Source of the DNA: Gnetum montanum | Taxonomy: Eukaryota > Streptophyta > Gnetopsida > Gnetales > Gnetaceae | Length of the DNA stretch: 64,000 bases | Reading direction: 5' to 3' | Assembly: GCA_015680685.1 (NCBI GenBank) | Contig: MNCI01009104.1 | Location: 127,541 to 191,540 of the forward strand | Part shown: in pieces, positions 9,733-21,409 of the stretch | Position numbering within the stretch: position 1 is the first letter of the stretch | Layout of the letters: every line of letters begins with the position of its first letter | The notes under the pieces: generated by a model | Databases searched by the model: none | The model's input: only the letters and a program-made list of their open reading frames with translations | What the model was told of the DNA's origin: nothing | Position numbers and translations under genes: made by a program

Positions 9733-12195
9733 ATGACAAATAGCACATCGAACAAGACTAAAATGTCTTCTTCTCCACATAAAATCACTTCACCGCCTAG
9801 GACCAACACTAGAGACAATCGGCGACACAACATACATAACCAAGAACTATCAGTTTCTCAACAATCAGTGTGGTATATACTCATCATGATGATTATATAT
9901 CCAACTTTACCTTTTTCTTTCATCAAGATGAAAAACTTCATTGGAGAGACATGGAGGGTAACATAATGTTGCCTCCAGACAGAGCCGCCCCCAACATGCT
10001 CCTTTGTGTCCTTGCACGAATTGGCATGTCGCAATTATACACTGAGTATATTGCATGTGATTACAACTTAAGGGACTACCATCCCACTGAAGCGCAATGT
10101 CAATGGAACTCGCGGCAGGAGAGTTATCACACATAGTTGAAGGGCAAAGGACCCCATAATGCTTCATCTGTCATAACAGAAATTAAGGGTGGTGAACCTA
10201 TTTCAATAGGTTCTCCACAAAATGATGTTCCCCCTCCTAACGATAGTGAGGAGGTGGTGTATCAGAACCTTCGCTCCACGATTCACAACCCTAGTTCTAA
10301 TTCTCAGGAACACCAAGTGTTCAATGAGGGAACACAAACACAAGATAATGACGAGCATTCTGATCATCATCATAATCGGGGTCGAGATCACCGAAGGGAA
10401 GATAGGAAACATCGTCATGGCGATGGTTCTCCTTCCTCTTCCCCTTCATCGCAACATTCACCCTCTCCTTCAACGTCAGGACGCAGTCATAAGGAACCTA
10501 ACCGTGAGGATAAGGGTAAGCAAAATGAGAAACCTCGATGAGAGAGTCGAGAGCGAGGATGAGGGAACTCTAGGGAATCAAGACATGGAAGAAGGGAAAG
10601 TAGGGAACCACGTAAAAATCATAGACACCATGAAAGAAATGACCATGATGAACCCCTACTTGCAACTTGAAGCATGTTAGACATTACGGAGATCGTTAGA
10701 ATACCTACAAGGCACCAAAAAGATAGCCAGATCAAGAGACTAGACATGAATAATATCTCACGATTTGAGGGGGGATACAACGCTGATCCGCAAAACCACT
10801 TATAGGCATTTCATGATGCATGTGCCTTGCAGAATATTGAGAACAAGTGGTAAAAATTAAAGTTGTTCCCAAGGACACTCATAAAAGAAGCGAAAAGTTG
10901 GTACTGGTCCTTAGAACCGAAAACCATCAGGAGGTGGAGTACGATGCTAGAACTATTTAATGATAAATATCAAACGTACTTCCGAGTGTCCAACTTACGA
11001 AAAAAGATCCAAGGATGGAAGCAGAGAACTCATGAATCCTTGGATGCTACCATGGGCCAATATTATGCATTGCTAATTCATTGCTCGGGCCATGGTTACA
11101 CACAACAGGATCAACTACACCATCTCGTAGATGGCTAAGACATGAAACCAGGAGAACCCTTGGGACATATGCCCAAGGGAGATTATCTGAAATTAGGTCC
11201 CATGAAGTTCATAGATTATTGGAGCAAGTAGCTAAGGAAGAAGGAGAGCTAGGTAAGAGAGAAAGCACAGAAGAGTATAACCATGATCCTTCCCTCCAAA
11301 AGAGGGGAGTGAGATTCTGTGAGGAGGAGGATGAGTCACCACTCAAAGAGTTGGTGAGTAGAAAAACCTTTCCGCTTCAGAAATTAACAACAGAAGTGTT
11401 GCCTAAGGTAGATCAAATGTGGGACTCCTTAGATAGTATATTTGAAAATGTTTTAAAAATTGTAGAGGAGTCTAAGGAGTGAAGTAGTGACCATGATAAG
11501 AAAAAGAAAAGGGATTTGGACCATGCACGTAACAAAGGTAAGGGTTAAATGGCTATCACTGAAGAGGTTGTACATTTGGACACAGACAATGATGGTGGAT
11601 GTGAGATCTGCCAATATGACCATCCTAAGGGATGTTGCCCAATAATCTCACATCTGCACTTAACCCAAGACTTAACAAATGGCAAGCACCCTGTAGGTTA
11701 CCTTATCCCCAAGGTAACATGAGGCAGTTCCACCAACCGTTAACATATTATCCAAGTGCAACTCTGCCACAACCTATGGAGTAACACCAGTAGTGGCAAT
11801 ACCCATAGTCATGGGGGATGCCACATCCAAGGCAACAATACCCTTACCGGCAACCAGATCCATATGGCTACTACGTGCAGCAGCCAATCTCTCCAAGTGA
11901 CTCTATTGGTCACGTGACCCCACAACATCACTACCAAGCTCAGAAGTACTATAAGACTCCTTCTCCTGGAAGAGATGCACCACATGCATACCATCCTCCA
12001 AATCCACCCACAACTCTTACATCAATAGCTCCAGTACCACCTGCTCCAGTCATGCAAGGGGAGCTCCCCACTCAACCATAGCAACGCACTACTACAAGAG
12101 CTGTAAATCTTCAACCTGCTGCTGGTTCTGACAACCATACAAAGAGAAGACCTTTCTTCAAAACAAAAAACCCAAATAGGCTCTCACAACCACAA
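9733..12195 (+). pseudogene. A1 gag
   Basis: Gag (capsid/nucleocapsid) of an Athila-like element, in broken frames. The start is near 9733 or 9769 (ATGTCTTCTTCT in the sister copy). In order: an N-terminal block ending HWRDMEGNIMLPPDRA (frameshift near 9868); an RS/H-rich segment with SPSSSPSSQHSPSPSTSGRS; the retrotransposon gag domain near 10863-11138 (LFPRTLIKEAKSWYWSLE, FNDKYQTYFRV); an EICQYDHPKGCCP Cys/His knuckle at 11600-11638; and a Pro/Gln/Tyr-rich tail (PHPRQQYPYRQPDPYGYYVQ). Several stops are present (for example in KPR*ESRERG and VDG*RHET). The frame order agrees with A3 and H1. Confidence 0.88.
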
Positions 12196-12700
12196 GTGGT
12201 TGAGCCTCTAAATGCTCCTCCATCAAATAAGGCTTTGGAGCTCCCTTCAAACCAACAACAGAGCTCAACACATATGGTTATGTTAACACATACCATCACT
12301 AACTGGATAAAGGTGGGCCACCTTCCCAGGAAACTCTCTGATCCTAGAAGACCCTTAATCCACCCCCAAGTCGTTGGGAATGAACCATGTAAGGCTCTTC
12401 TAAACTCAGGTTCTGGAGTCAACTTGATATTGTAGGAAATGTATAAAGCCTGGAACTTGCCTCCACTAAAAAAGAGCAATATTCACTTAGAGCTGGCTAA
12501 CTAATCCATCACTATTCCCTTGGGATTAGTGGAGGACATCATTACCACTGTGTGTGGTTGGTCATACCTAGCTGATTTCCTAGTGATACAAGTCAACATT
12601 GACAAGGGGGACTTCCTAATAATAATGGGAAGGGCATGGCTAAGTACTGTGAATGCATGCCTAGGAATCTGCAATCTTTCCTTGGAAATATTTAAATAAA
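12196..12700 (+). pseudogene. A1 protease (retropepsin-like)
   Basis: The block HTITNWIKVGHLPRKL, NEPCKALLNSGSGVNLI, then AWNLPPLKKSNI, LGLVEDIITT and DFLIIMGRAWLSTV is a retropepsin-like domain. The catalytic triplet that should read D-S/T-G reads N-S-G (Asn codon 12403-12405). A stop follows VNLIL. The same Asn is found in H1 and A3. A maturation protease of this kind cleaves Gag-Pol; with Asn it should be inactive. Confidence 0.85.
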
Positions 12701-13145
12701 AACCTTATGGAAAGATCGAGAAGAAGAACGTTCCATGCATCACATACAGTGATACAGAGGGTGATAGCATACAAGAGCATTCAACATTTCCTGCATGCAA
12801 CTGGTGTGCCTAGGAAGTTAACATACAAAAGTGCCCGTATGTAGCAACCACACAACAAGAGAACACCTAGTGGTTAATAGCTAATCAAGAGAGAAACCCA
12901 CCAATATGCATGGAACTAACTGGGGGATCAACTTCTACCCACGAAGAAAGCATAGATGCACTAGAGCAAGAGTGTCGCCAACTTCCAATCCTTAATCTAA
13001 AACCACCAATTGAGGGAAGTTGGAAACTCTTAGAAAATCAAAATGTGTACTTCGATAGGAGAATACTAGTCTGTGTGCAACCGACTAACCCTTATCATGA
13101 ACCTAGAATGGTCTATGCACATAGCACATTTGAGAGAAGATGATC
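12701..13145 (+). pseudogene. A1 protease-RT linker, ending at the pol deletion
   Basis: A decayed frame continues from the protease. It includes an open stretch 12910-13143 with EQECRQLPILNLKPP and VCVQPTNPYHEP. After about 13145 the sequence is homologous to the very end of H1 integrase (YFRSLPFHSVMGEMATYANH), so some 3 kb of RT, RNase H and integrase are deleted at this point. Confidence 0.65.
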
Positions 13146-15073
13146 TCACTCACTATTTCAGATCTCTCCCTTTCCATTCAGTCATGGGGGAGATGGCCAC
13201 CTATGCTAATCATTTGAGGCCCTTAGTTCTTTTTAAATTTTTTTTACACATTTTTGTTTTACAAATTCCTTTAACTTTTCTTATTTTTGTTTTACAACAT
13301 CGTTTATACTTTTTCATTTCTTTGTGTGTTTGATTATTTTGTTTGATTCGTCACCTAATAAGTGCTTCTAATGGTGGTATGAACTGTATTCCATTGATTG
13401 CTAATGTTTGGTTTTTACCTTTAAGTTATGATGTTGATACTAAGGTATGGTTCTTTTGAAATAGTAGGCAATGAGTCCACTTCATCCATACATCCATAAA
13501 ATTCTATGGTCTCTCTTGGGTTGGAACTGTACAGTCCCTTTCTCAATAATAAGAACTATCAACGAATCGGTGATTGGGTATTTCTCAAACTAAGGAAGGA
13601 CTCAAGGATTGAAAAGGGTGTGACTTCAAGGGGATTTGATGCACTTGTGCTGGACATTCTCTTAGGTGCTTGGATGTTTTCTTCTTGAGTTTTCTTACTA
13701 TTCCGATGTTGTCGCATTATCGGGAAGCTGAGAAAATAAAAATAATAAGTCTTTACATGGTGGGGTTCTCACACAAAAACAAAAAATAAATAGTGAGAAT
13801 TCAAAGCACACCCCTTAGACAATATAATCATTTGGGCTACAAGCACTAGTTATGGAACTAAAATAAACATGTTCCCTTTGACTAAAGCCCTTCTCGCTTC
13901 CCACTTTCTCCTCTTTCGTTTCACCGGACTCTTTGGTGAAGGCATTCTGGTTACTTCAAGTGGATGGATGGGCTAAATGTATTAATGCAAAGTCACTAAA
14001 TGTGGTTTGTTTGAGGCCAGATTTGGAATGGAATCTACTAAGTCACATTAACCATTAATACCCAAGGGGTTGTACACCACCTTGTTCTTGAGATTCCATT
14101 CCATTCTTTTCTTTCCATCCTTCTTTCCCCATTTATCACCTCATTGCCGGTTGTATCAGTAATCTATATTTTGGTAGATGCATTGTTTTCTTTTTGGTAA
14201 ACTTTTGTAGTTAAGACTTTAACGCTTGCTTCCAAATGACATTTCTAGAGTCTACGGACTCTTTGAATGTGGGATTGTTAGGGCATTAAGGGCATGAGCT
14301 TGCTTTTAAGAGGACCCACTGGCATTCCTATTTGGTGCATCCATTAATTTCTTTCCTTTAAACATTTCTACAATCACCAATTATTTTGTTCATTTCCATC
14401 TTTAACATCCATTTTATTGGTGTGACTGTTGTTTCTTTTTCTCCATCTTTCTTATTCCTTACCTTTTTCTATTCTATCGCTACCGGAGGTTCGCTCTTAG
14501 TCATGGGTGTCCTGGTCCAATTTTTTTTTTTATTTTCTCCTAACCCCTACACCTCTAGTCACCAGTATTATATCTCCAGATTCGTATCAGCCATATCAAA
14601 ACTCAGCTAATGGACCTTACACCAAAGCAAGGTATCAATTTCATTATGATTCATTTACCCTTGCTAATATAAGAATTGTGTTGTGTGTGCAGATGGCAAT
14701 CATACAACAATAGATTGGTTCTGGAGGGAACACTTGGAATGGACTGGTGCTGAAGTAGTTATGCAATGAATGAGATTGATGGCATGCTTATGGATGGACA
14801 ACGAAAGGTGCAATCTTGGCATTGGTAGCAGTAGACTTCTTCTTTTCTCTTTCTCTTCTCTCTTTTCTTTCAGCTGCCAAATAAGGCTGGATGTTAGTTA
14901 TGTATAGTGTTTACTCTTGTTATCATGAACACTAAAATTTGCCATGTTTTGTAATGATGATCCGTTCACATGTCATCCCATTCACCATTAGTTCCATTCA
15001 AGTTAATAATCCCATACCTTCCCAATATTTTGTAAGGAACTCGAGGACAAGTTTTTATTCATTCATGGGGGTA
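13146..15073 (+). other. A1 pol C-terminus remnant and 3' untranslated region
   Basis: This starts with the last residues of the pol frame (MGEMATYANHL), then about 1.9 kb of T-rich non-coding sequence homologous in reverse to H1 5929-7900. The last 80 bases (GGAACTCGAGGACAAG ... CATGGGGGTA) are the conserved 3' end of the internal region, with a G-rich tract before the LTR. Confidence 0.75.
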
Positions 15074-15889
15074 TGATGGGATGCGATATCGCATAGGCCG
15101 CGATATCGCATATGTGATACTGCATCGTTCCATGTGATATCGCATACATGATATCGCAACATGTCACCTTGTTTATAAATAAGAGGCGGCCTTCCCTTAT
15201 TTCTCCATCTAGATCTAGACCCTTAGCTAAACTTTGGTAGTTTTACCATTCCAGAGATAGAATAATTTCCATGTGCCCGTAGTAGGATTCTCAAAGTGAA
15301 CAGATCTTTATTCGAGAAAATTGCACCTAAGCACACATTTGTGTACAGAAATAAAGATGAACTTTTGATAAACCTTGTAGTGCATGGACTAAGCTAATTA
15401 GGATTTAATTAATGTTAAGTGCTTCAATGCTTTCTTAGATAATTAATCTCTCTCAACCCTCAAATCTCCAAGTTAAGTGCATTCAGTACGACCGCTTCGA
15501 GCACATGTGTTATGCTTGGTAACCCAATAAGGAATAGCATTTGGTAATCCCAGTAGCATTGCACTAGTTCAGGGTGTGTATGACAAGTGGGAATGGATAC
15601 TGAAGCTAGGACGATTAAAGCTTAGTTAGTGAAAGTTAGTTACTTAGTCTCTTCACCCTTTCCTCTCTTAGCATAGGCAATAAAAAGATAAAAGACATAA
15701 AAATCATATACCTCAAACTTACTTAACCATACAATTGTGACAATACAAGTAAGTCTGGGAAGACAACGATTGATAGACCTTAAGTGTTCCATAAGGCACC
15801 TAAGCACTTGATCCTTGGAGTTCGACCGAATCGTGCATGAGACACTCATATTCGTATGGTTGAGTGTAGGGGTACCTCACCACTCATCA
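15074..15889 (+). mobile_element. A1 3' LTR
   Basis: An 816-bp partner of 8800-9616 with the same TGATG...CATCA ends. It keeps four GATATC cores and has one decayed to GATACT. By eye it differs from the 5' LTR by several percent, which puts the insertion well in the past. Confidence 0.95.
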
Positions 15890-15894
15890 ACATG

Positions 15895-16330
15895 GGTGTG
15901 ATGGGACCCATGAAGTCAATGCCTTAGATGTTGAAGGATTCTAGTGGTTGAATCCATTGTTGAGGTCCCTCCATTTGAGCAGTCATTCCACCATCTTATT
16001 GGCAACATTCACAAGAGCGGATGTAATGGTGAGCATCCCTGAATATTATTGGCCAATAGTACATTGCCATTAGGATTTTAATGGTCATGAAACTCCTAGC
16101 ATAATGTCCTTCACAAGATCCTTCATGAGCATCTTGGAGAATGCATAGTTGATTGACATCAGGAACACACCAACAAACCAGGCCATCGGCGCACACCTTG
16201 TAGAGGTGTTCATTAATCTCCATGAAGTGTTTTATCTGGTGAAGAAATTTTTGTTTCTTCCAGTGGTCCAATCCTTGTGGCANCGAAGAAATTTTTGTTT
16301 CTTCCAGTGGTCCAATCCTTGTGGCATCTC
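15895..16330 (-). pseudogene. H1 integrase: zinc-binding domain and start of core
   Basis: On the minus strand: YKVCADGLVCWCVPD, then the HHCC zinc-binding domain with DAHEGSCEGHYARS, YYWPIIFRDAHHYIRSC and ECCQ, then GIDFMGPITPM with the first catalytic Asp. The sequence stops exactly at the A1 target duplication and resumes at 8799. A 42-bp perfect duplication with an N between its copies (16241-16326) interrupts the frame and looks like an assembly join. Confidence 0.9.
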
Positions 16331-16900
16331 TTGGGTGAGAAGATAGGTGAGAATGTCATCATACCATTTAGGATCATTAGGTAATTATTCAGTTATAGCC
16401 CCAGCAAAGAGGAGATTATCAAGAAATATATTAGATAGTAGATTTTCTTCCTTTTTGTTGTCCCATCATAACCAAGACAAGTGATTAGAAATCACATTCT
16501 CAGTGTCCATTCAATTTAACATTGTAAGATTGAATTCCTACAAGATCACCTACCACTATATGACATAGGGGCTCATCATTGGCTTGTTCATCAGGAAGCG
16601 GATGGAACTATGGTTTGTGTGCAAAAACACCTTGTATCCAAGCACATAATGTTTGAACTTCTCTAGAGCAAACACCATTGCCATGAATTCTTTTTCTGTA
16701 GTGGTGAAGTTTAGATGTGCATCCACAATGCTTTAGTTAGTGTAGAGGATGTAGTATGGATGTTTCTTGTCATCCATCTACTTAAGCATAGCTAACAAGG
16801 CATAATTTGATGCATCTATCATGACATGGAAGGGTCTGGACCAATTAGGTGCTTTTAGAATCAAAGTTTTCACAAGTTTCTCTTTCAATTGCTAGAATTT
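16331..16900 (-). pseudogene. H1 RNase H
   Basis: The minus-strand frame shows PFHVMIDASNYALLAML, KHPYYILYTN, FTTTEKEFMAMVFALEKFKH and VFLHTNHSSIRFLMNKP, the usual blocks of a gypsy RNase H: the catalytic Asp in the DAS block, the Glu in TEKE, and T(D/N)H with Asp changed to Asn. Several stops are present. It lies directly between RT and the integrase zinc domain. Confidence 0.85.
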
Positions 16901-17980
16901 TTTTTCACATTCCATTATCTAGACAAATGGAGCATCTTTCTTTGTTAGTTCTACCAACAACTTTGCAATCTTAGATAAATTCTCTATGAATCACTAGCAG
17001 TAGCCAGTATTTCCAAGGAATGATTAAACATCTTTGATAGTTTCTAGTTGGCAGGTGATTCCTTGGATGACCCTTATTTTTTTCGAGGTTGACCTCAATT
17101 CTTGCTTGTGATATTCCATGCCCCAATACAATGCCTTCCTAGACCATTAGATGACTCTTTTGCTAGTTGAGCTTGAGGTTTATCTCAACACATTGTTTTA
17201 GCACTTTCTTAAGGTAGTTCAAGGCTTGCTCAAATTCATAAGTGGAGAATTCATCCATGAAGACTTCCATACCACTACCGATTTGCTATTGAAAAATGCT
17301 TAGAACCAGGCATTAGAATGTAGTAGGAGCATTGCATAGACCAAAATGCATATTGTGATTTGCAAAAGTCCCCCAAGGACTTGTGAATGTTGTCTTTACC
17401 TTATCCTCTGGTGCAATTTGAATTTGGTTATAATTGCTATAACCATCTAGAAACCTATAGTAGCAATGCTCAGATATTGTGCCTAACACCTTATTAACAA
17501 ATGGCAATGGAAAATGGTCCTTGAATGTTGCCATATTCAATAGCTGAAAATTGATGCAAACCTACCACTTGTCATCTTTCTTTGGCACAATCATGAGTGG
17601 ACTAACTCACTCACTATCTACAATGGGATAAATGAACCCTGCCTTGAGGAGTTGTTCAATTTCCTCTTTGATGATTTGCTTCAATTTAGGATTCAATCAC
17701 CTTTGTTGTTGTCTCTTTAGCTTCATGGCCAAATCAGTGTAGATGCCATGTTGGCATATCCTAGGATCAATCCCTGTGAGTTCAGGATATGACCAAGAAA
17801 AAGTCATTGACCATTTTTCAACCACATTCAACAGTATCTTTTTTTGCTTTAGAGCAAGATTTGCATTGATTATGACTAGCTTCCCTTCTTTTAAAAACAC
17901 GTATTCAATTCTAACTAGTAGTGTTTTTAGTTCAAGGGGTTGTTACTTGAAATTTTCAAGAATCTTCAACTCTCCCCAAT
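16901..17980 (-). pseudogene. H1 reverse transcriptase and upstream linker
   Basis: From right to left: a linker with WSYPELTGIDPRICQHGIYT, then EEIEQLLKAGFIYPI, VPKKDDKW, HFPLPFVNKVLGTI, FLDGYSNYNQIQIAPED, TSPWGTFANHNMHFGLCNA, MEVFMDEFSTYEFEQ and GIVLGHGIS, then the connection SFLGNTGY. This is an RT of the Athila/Tat kind. The catalytic box that should end in DD reads FMDE (near 17265), and several stops and frameshifts are present. RT makes cDNA from element RNA in virus-like particles; this copy cannot. Confidence 0.9.
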
Positions 17981-18289
17981 AAGTATCATCATTTTCATCA
18001 TTAGAGAGTTGGTGATAAACTTGCTCTAGTTCATCCATGCCTGCGACATCTGCACATGTTAGGATCTCAATTAGTTTCATGCAAAGTGTCCTACTCTTAG
18101 AATCAATGGTCAGCCACTGGGTTCCCTTCTGTTTTGTGGCTGCTATAGATAGGCACCTTTGAATTTTTGCTTGTAGTGCACACTACTTGCATGTAGAGAT
18201 AGATGCTTGTTTCAGTACCCAAAGTTTTTGCACACAATTATACCTTGTATTGTTGTACGTGATGCAAGGAACACACTTCTTCTCAACCC

Positions 18290-18730
18290 TTTCGAATGCA
18301 TTTTTTTGGATATTTCTAATGAAAGATCTCTTATGTCCATTCTTTCATCAACGGTGCTAAGGCATGCCCTTCCCATGATGATTGGGAAGTCCTATTTGTA
18401 GTTGTCCACTTTGATCACTAAGAAATTGGTAGGATAAGACCACCCATAGAAAATGGTCACAATGTCTTCTACCAATCCTAATGAAACAATGATGGATTGG
18501 TCTACCAATTCTAATATGATATTGTTCTGCTTTAAAGAAGGCAGGTTCCATGCAGCATGCATCTCACAAGAGATTAAATTAACACCAGAACTTGAGTTTA
18601 GAAGAGCTTTGCATTGTTCATTCCCAATTATCTGTAAATAAATCAAAGGACTTCTAGGATCTACTAACTTCCTGGGAAGGTTTCCAACACAGATCCAATT
18701 AAATATAGTGTGAGTAATCATCACCATATG
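18290..18730 (-). pseudogene. H1 protease (retropepsin-like)
   Basis: The frame carries NWICVGNLPRKLVDPRSPL, NEQCKALLNSSSGVNLIS, NLPSLKQNNIILELVDQ and LGLVEDIVTIFYGWSY. It aligns with the A1 and A3 proteases. The active-site triplet reads N-S-S (Asn codon at 18596-18598), so both the Asp and the Gly positions are altered. Confidence 0.87.
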
Positions 18731-21260
18731 GGTCCTAGGTCATATTTGGTTTGAAGGGGACTTAAAGGTATTTCAGATAGAGGAAGATAAAGGAATAGGG
18801 TTGTCAATCGTAGGTGTATTTGAGAGCTTAGGTGGACTACATGGTCAAAGGAAAGGTCTTTTCCTTGATCGAGTATTTGAACCACTTGATTGATTAATTA
18901 GTTGTAGGTTAATGACCCTAGTAGCGTTGTGTTGTTGTTGTTGAGCTGGTAATTCACCCTGCATAGGTGGAGTAGGTGGTAGCTATGTGGCTAGGGGAAG
19001 AAGATGCACAGGAATAGGAGGAGGATAAGGGTAAGAGATGGTATCCCTCTTTGCATGTGGAGAATGCATTTGGTAATTATCAGGAGGGTAGTAGTGAGAT
19101 TGGAAAGTAGAAACATGACTGGAGAAGTCACTTGGAGACAAGGGTTGTCAAACATAGTACCCATATGGATCAGGTTGTCTGTAAGGGTATTGCTACCTTG
19201 GTGGCATCAACACCCATGACTATGGTTTCTATCACTATTGATATTGTTCATATGGTTGTGGTGGAGTTCTTCTTGGATAATATTGTTGTTGTTGGTGGAA
19301 CTGCCTAAAATTACCTTGAGGATAAGGTAATCTTCTGGATGTTTTCATTTGTGTTATTTTTGGATTGAAAGCATACATCCTAGACTCGTGTAAGTGTGAC
19401 ACTATGGGGCAACATCCCTTAGGATATTCATATGGGCAAATGTCACACCCACCATCATCATTTGATTTGCTTTCTGTAACTTCTTCTATTGTAGCAATCT
19501 TGCCCTTACCTCTTTGATAGGCATGTTTAACTTCTTTGTACCTCCTGTGCTCACGATCACTACCTTATTTTTTTGCCTCTTCAACAATTTTTAAGACAAC
19601 TTGAAATTTGCTATCCATGGAGTCCCAAAAACTTATCAAGCTTGGCCATAATTTCATATTGAAATTTTTGGAGTGGTAAGGTTTTCCTATTCACCACCTC
19701 ATTAGGTGCAAATTCTTCCCCACTATCACAAAATCAAACCTCCCTCTTTTGGATGGAAGGATTTTGGTTGTACTCTTCTACACTTTCTATTTTTTTTTAA
19801 TTCACCTTCCTCTTTAGCTACTTACTCAGTTAGTCTTTATATTTGATGGGCACTTAATTTTAATAGTCACCCTTGGGCATAGACACCAAGGGTTCTCCTC
19901 ATTTTTTATTGAAGCCCATCTACAATGTGGCGAAGTTGATCTACTTGAGAATAACCATGGCTAGGACATTTGTGCATTCATAAGTAGTATCGACCGATGG
20001 TGGCATCTAAGGGATCATGTATTTCTTGTTTCCATCCTTAGATTTGCCTTCTCAAGTTGGACACTATAGAGTACATTTCATATTTATCATTAACAATTCA
20101 AGCATGGTACTCCATCATCTAATAAATTTTGACTCTAAGGACTAACACCAATTTTCTAGCTTCTTTGATTAGTGTCCTTGGGAACAACTTAAGTTTTTGC
20201 CACTCATTCTCTATGTTCTGTAAGGCACATGCATCTTGAAAAGCTTAGAGATGGTTCTGTGGATTAGAGTTATATCCTCCTTCAAACCAAGAAATATTGT
20301 TCATGTCTAACATTTTGATCTTACTATCCTTCCCATGCCTTTTTGGAATTTGTATTGCCTCTACGATATTAAGCATACTTCGAGTAGCAAGCAAAGAATC
20401 ATCGAGGCCTTGATCATGGTGCCTATGATGCCCTCTACTACCCCATAATTCATGGTGATGTGCCTCTCTTGAATGTTCACACCCTTGATCATGCCTTTCC
20501 TGAAGGTCATTTTAGTCATTTTAGTCACCTCCATCACAATCCTGTCTCCTACGGTTGCGATCAGAGTAGGAAGAAGAAGAGGATGATGCCGATGAAGGTG
20601 AAGAAGAAGGAGGACTAGCACCATCATAGTGCCTACTACCACCTCCTTGGTGATCATGACCATGATCACAATCTTGTTTCTTGTCCATATTCTTGCCTTG
20701 ACTTGCCTCTTTTCATCCTTCTTTGTCATTGGATCCATTCTTACCAGAACTAAGATTGTGAATTGTGGATTGTAGGTTTTGGTTTTGACCTCCATTACCA
20801 AAGTTAAAGGGAGGAATTTCACTGAATGGAAAACCCCTAGAGAAGGGTTCCCCACCATCATTTTGGTACAACAAGAATGGGGAATCATTAAATCCTTTTC
20901 CCATTGAAAATTCATGATGTTGTTCTAACTAGCAATCCCAGAGACGTTGTGCCACAGTGGGACGATAATCCCTGGCATCACTATCTTGCACAACATACTT
21001 AGCATGACATTTCTAAAGGCCCAAATAGATAAGAATTTGTTAAAGCATTACAAGAATGGATAGGTCAAGTGGGAACACAATGTTGCCCTCCATGTCACGC
21101 CATCACAACTATTCATCTTAATGTAGGATCAAGATGAAATTTGGTACATATTCATTAGGATGAGCATATACGATTCGATATTGTTAAGGCACTAGCTGAT
21201 AAGCTTTATCAAACTTGGGTGGAGAATCACTCCTGTGAGAAGAAAAAATTTTGTGTTAGA
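18731..21260 (-). pseudogene. H1 gag
   Basis: The minus-strand match to A1/A3 gag begins near 21260, with SHRSDSPP at the place of the usual start; the ATG itself is lost. It includes IVYAHPNEYVPNFILILH, RDMEGNIVFPLDL, a segment with LLYQNDGGEPFSRGF, a Ser-rich stretch (about 20560-20640), a gag core near 20160-19900, and the Cys/His knuckle CDICPYEYPKGCCP at 19409-19447, with His changed to Tyr. The tail has Pro/Gln/Tyr codons near 19150-19300. Frames shift repeatedly. Confidence 0.82.
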
Positions 21261-21390
21261 AAAATAAAAATCACAATGTGCTTCTAAATACTATTGTAGT
21301 AATCTTAAGATGTGATATGACTCTAAGGTTCATTCCAACAATTTAAATAATTTCACTAAGTCCTATATAGCACACGAAATAATCAAAAGG

Positions 21391-21408
21391 TCCTCAGCAA
21401 TGGTGCCA
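21391..21408 (-). other. H1 primer binding site (tRNA-Asp type)
   Basis: On the minus strand TGGCACCATTGCTGAGGA, one base after the 5' LTR. It differs from the tRNA-Asp complement at four positions, all transitions. Confidence 0.85.
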
Positions 21409-21409
21409 A

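Larger units (their letters stand above)
8800..15889 (+). mobile_element. A1: gag-protease-only Athila-like element, TSD ACATG
   Basis: A 7,090-bp element with LTRs 8800-9616 and 15074-15889, primer site 9618-9635 and perfect target duplications ACATG at 8795-8799 and 15890-15894. It is inserted in the integrase core of H1, and joining the two H1 flanks restores the integrase frame. It encodes gag and protease related to H1, but RT, RNase H and most of integrase are missing. The interior passes near 13145 from the protease-RT linker straight to the last residues of pol (MGEMATYANH). A purine run GGGGG at 15067-15071 precedes the 3' LTR. It must have been mobilised by enzymes of a relative (inference). 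Confidence 0.95.

Noticed and set aside
10203-10418. Minus-strand frame in A1
   Set aside because: Antisense shadow of gag, rich in Ile/Met from reverse His/Asp codons.
10222-10680. 152-codon open frame on the plus strand in A1
   Set aside because: Shadow of the gag frame. The A3 counterpart (26296-26754) is the same out-of-frame translation, and the gag frame alone aligns with H1.
20361-20915. 184-codon open frame on the minus strand in H1
   Set aside because: Out-of-frame reading of gag. The frame aligning with A1/A3 gag is the neighbouring one (for example 20904-20713).
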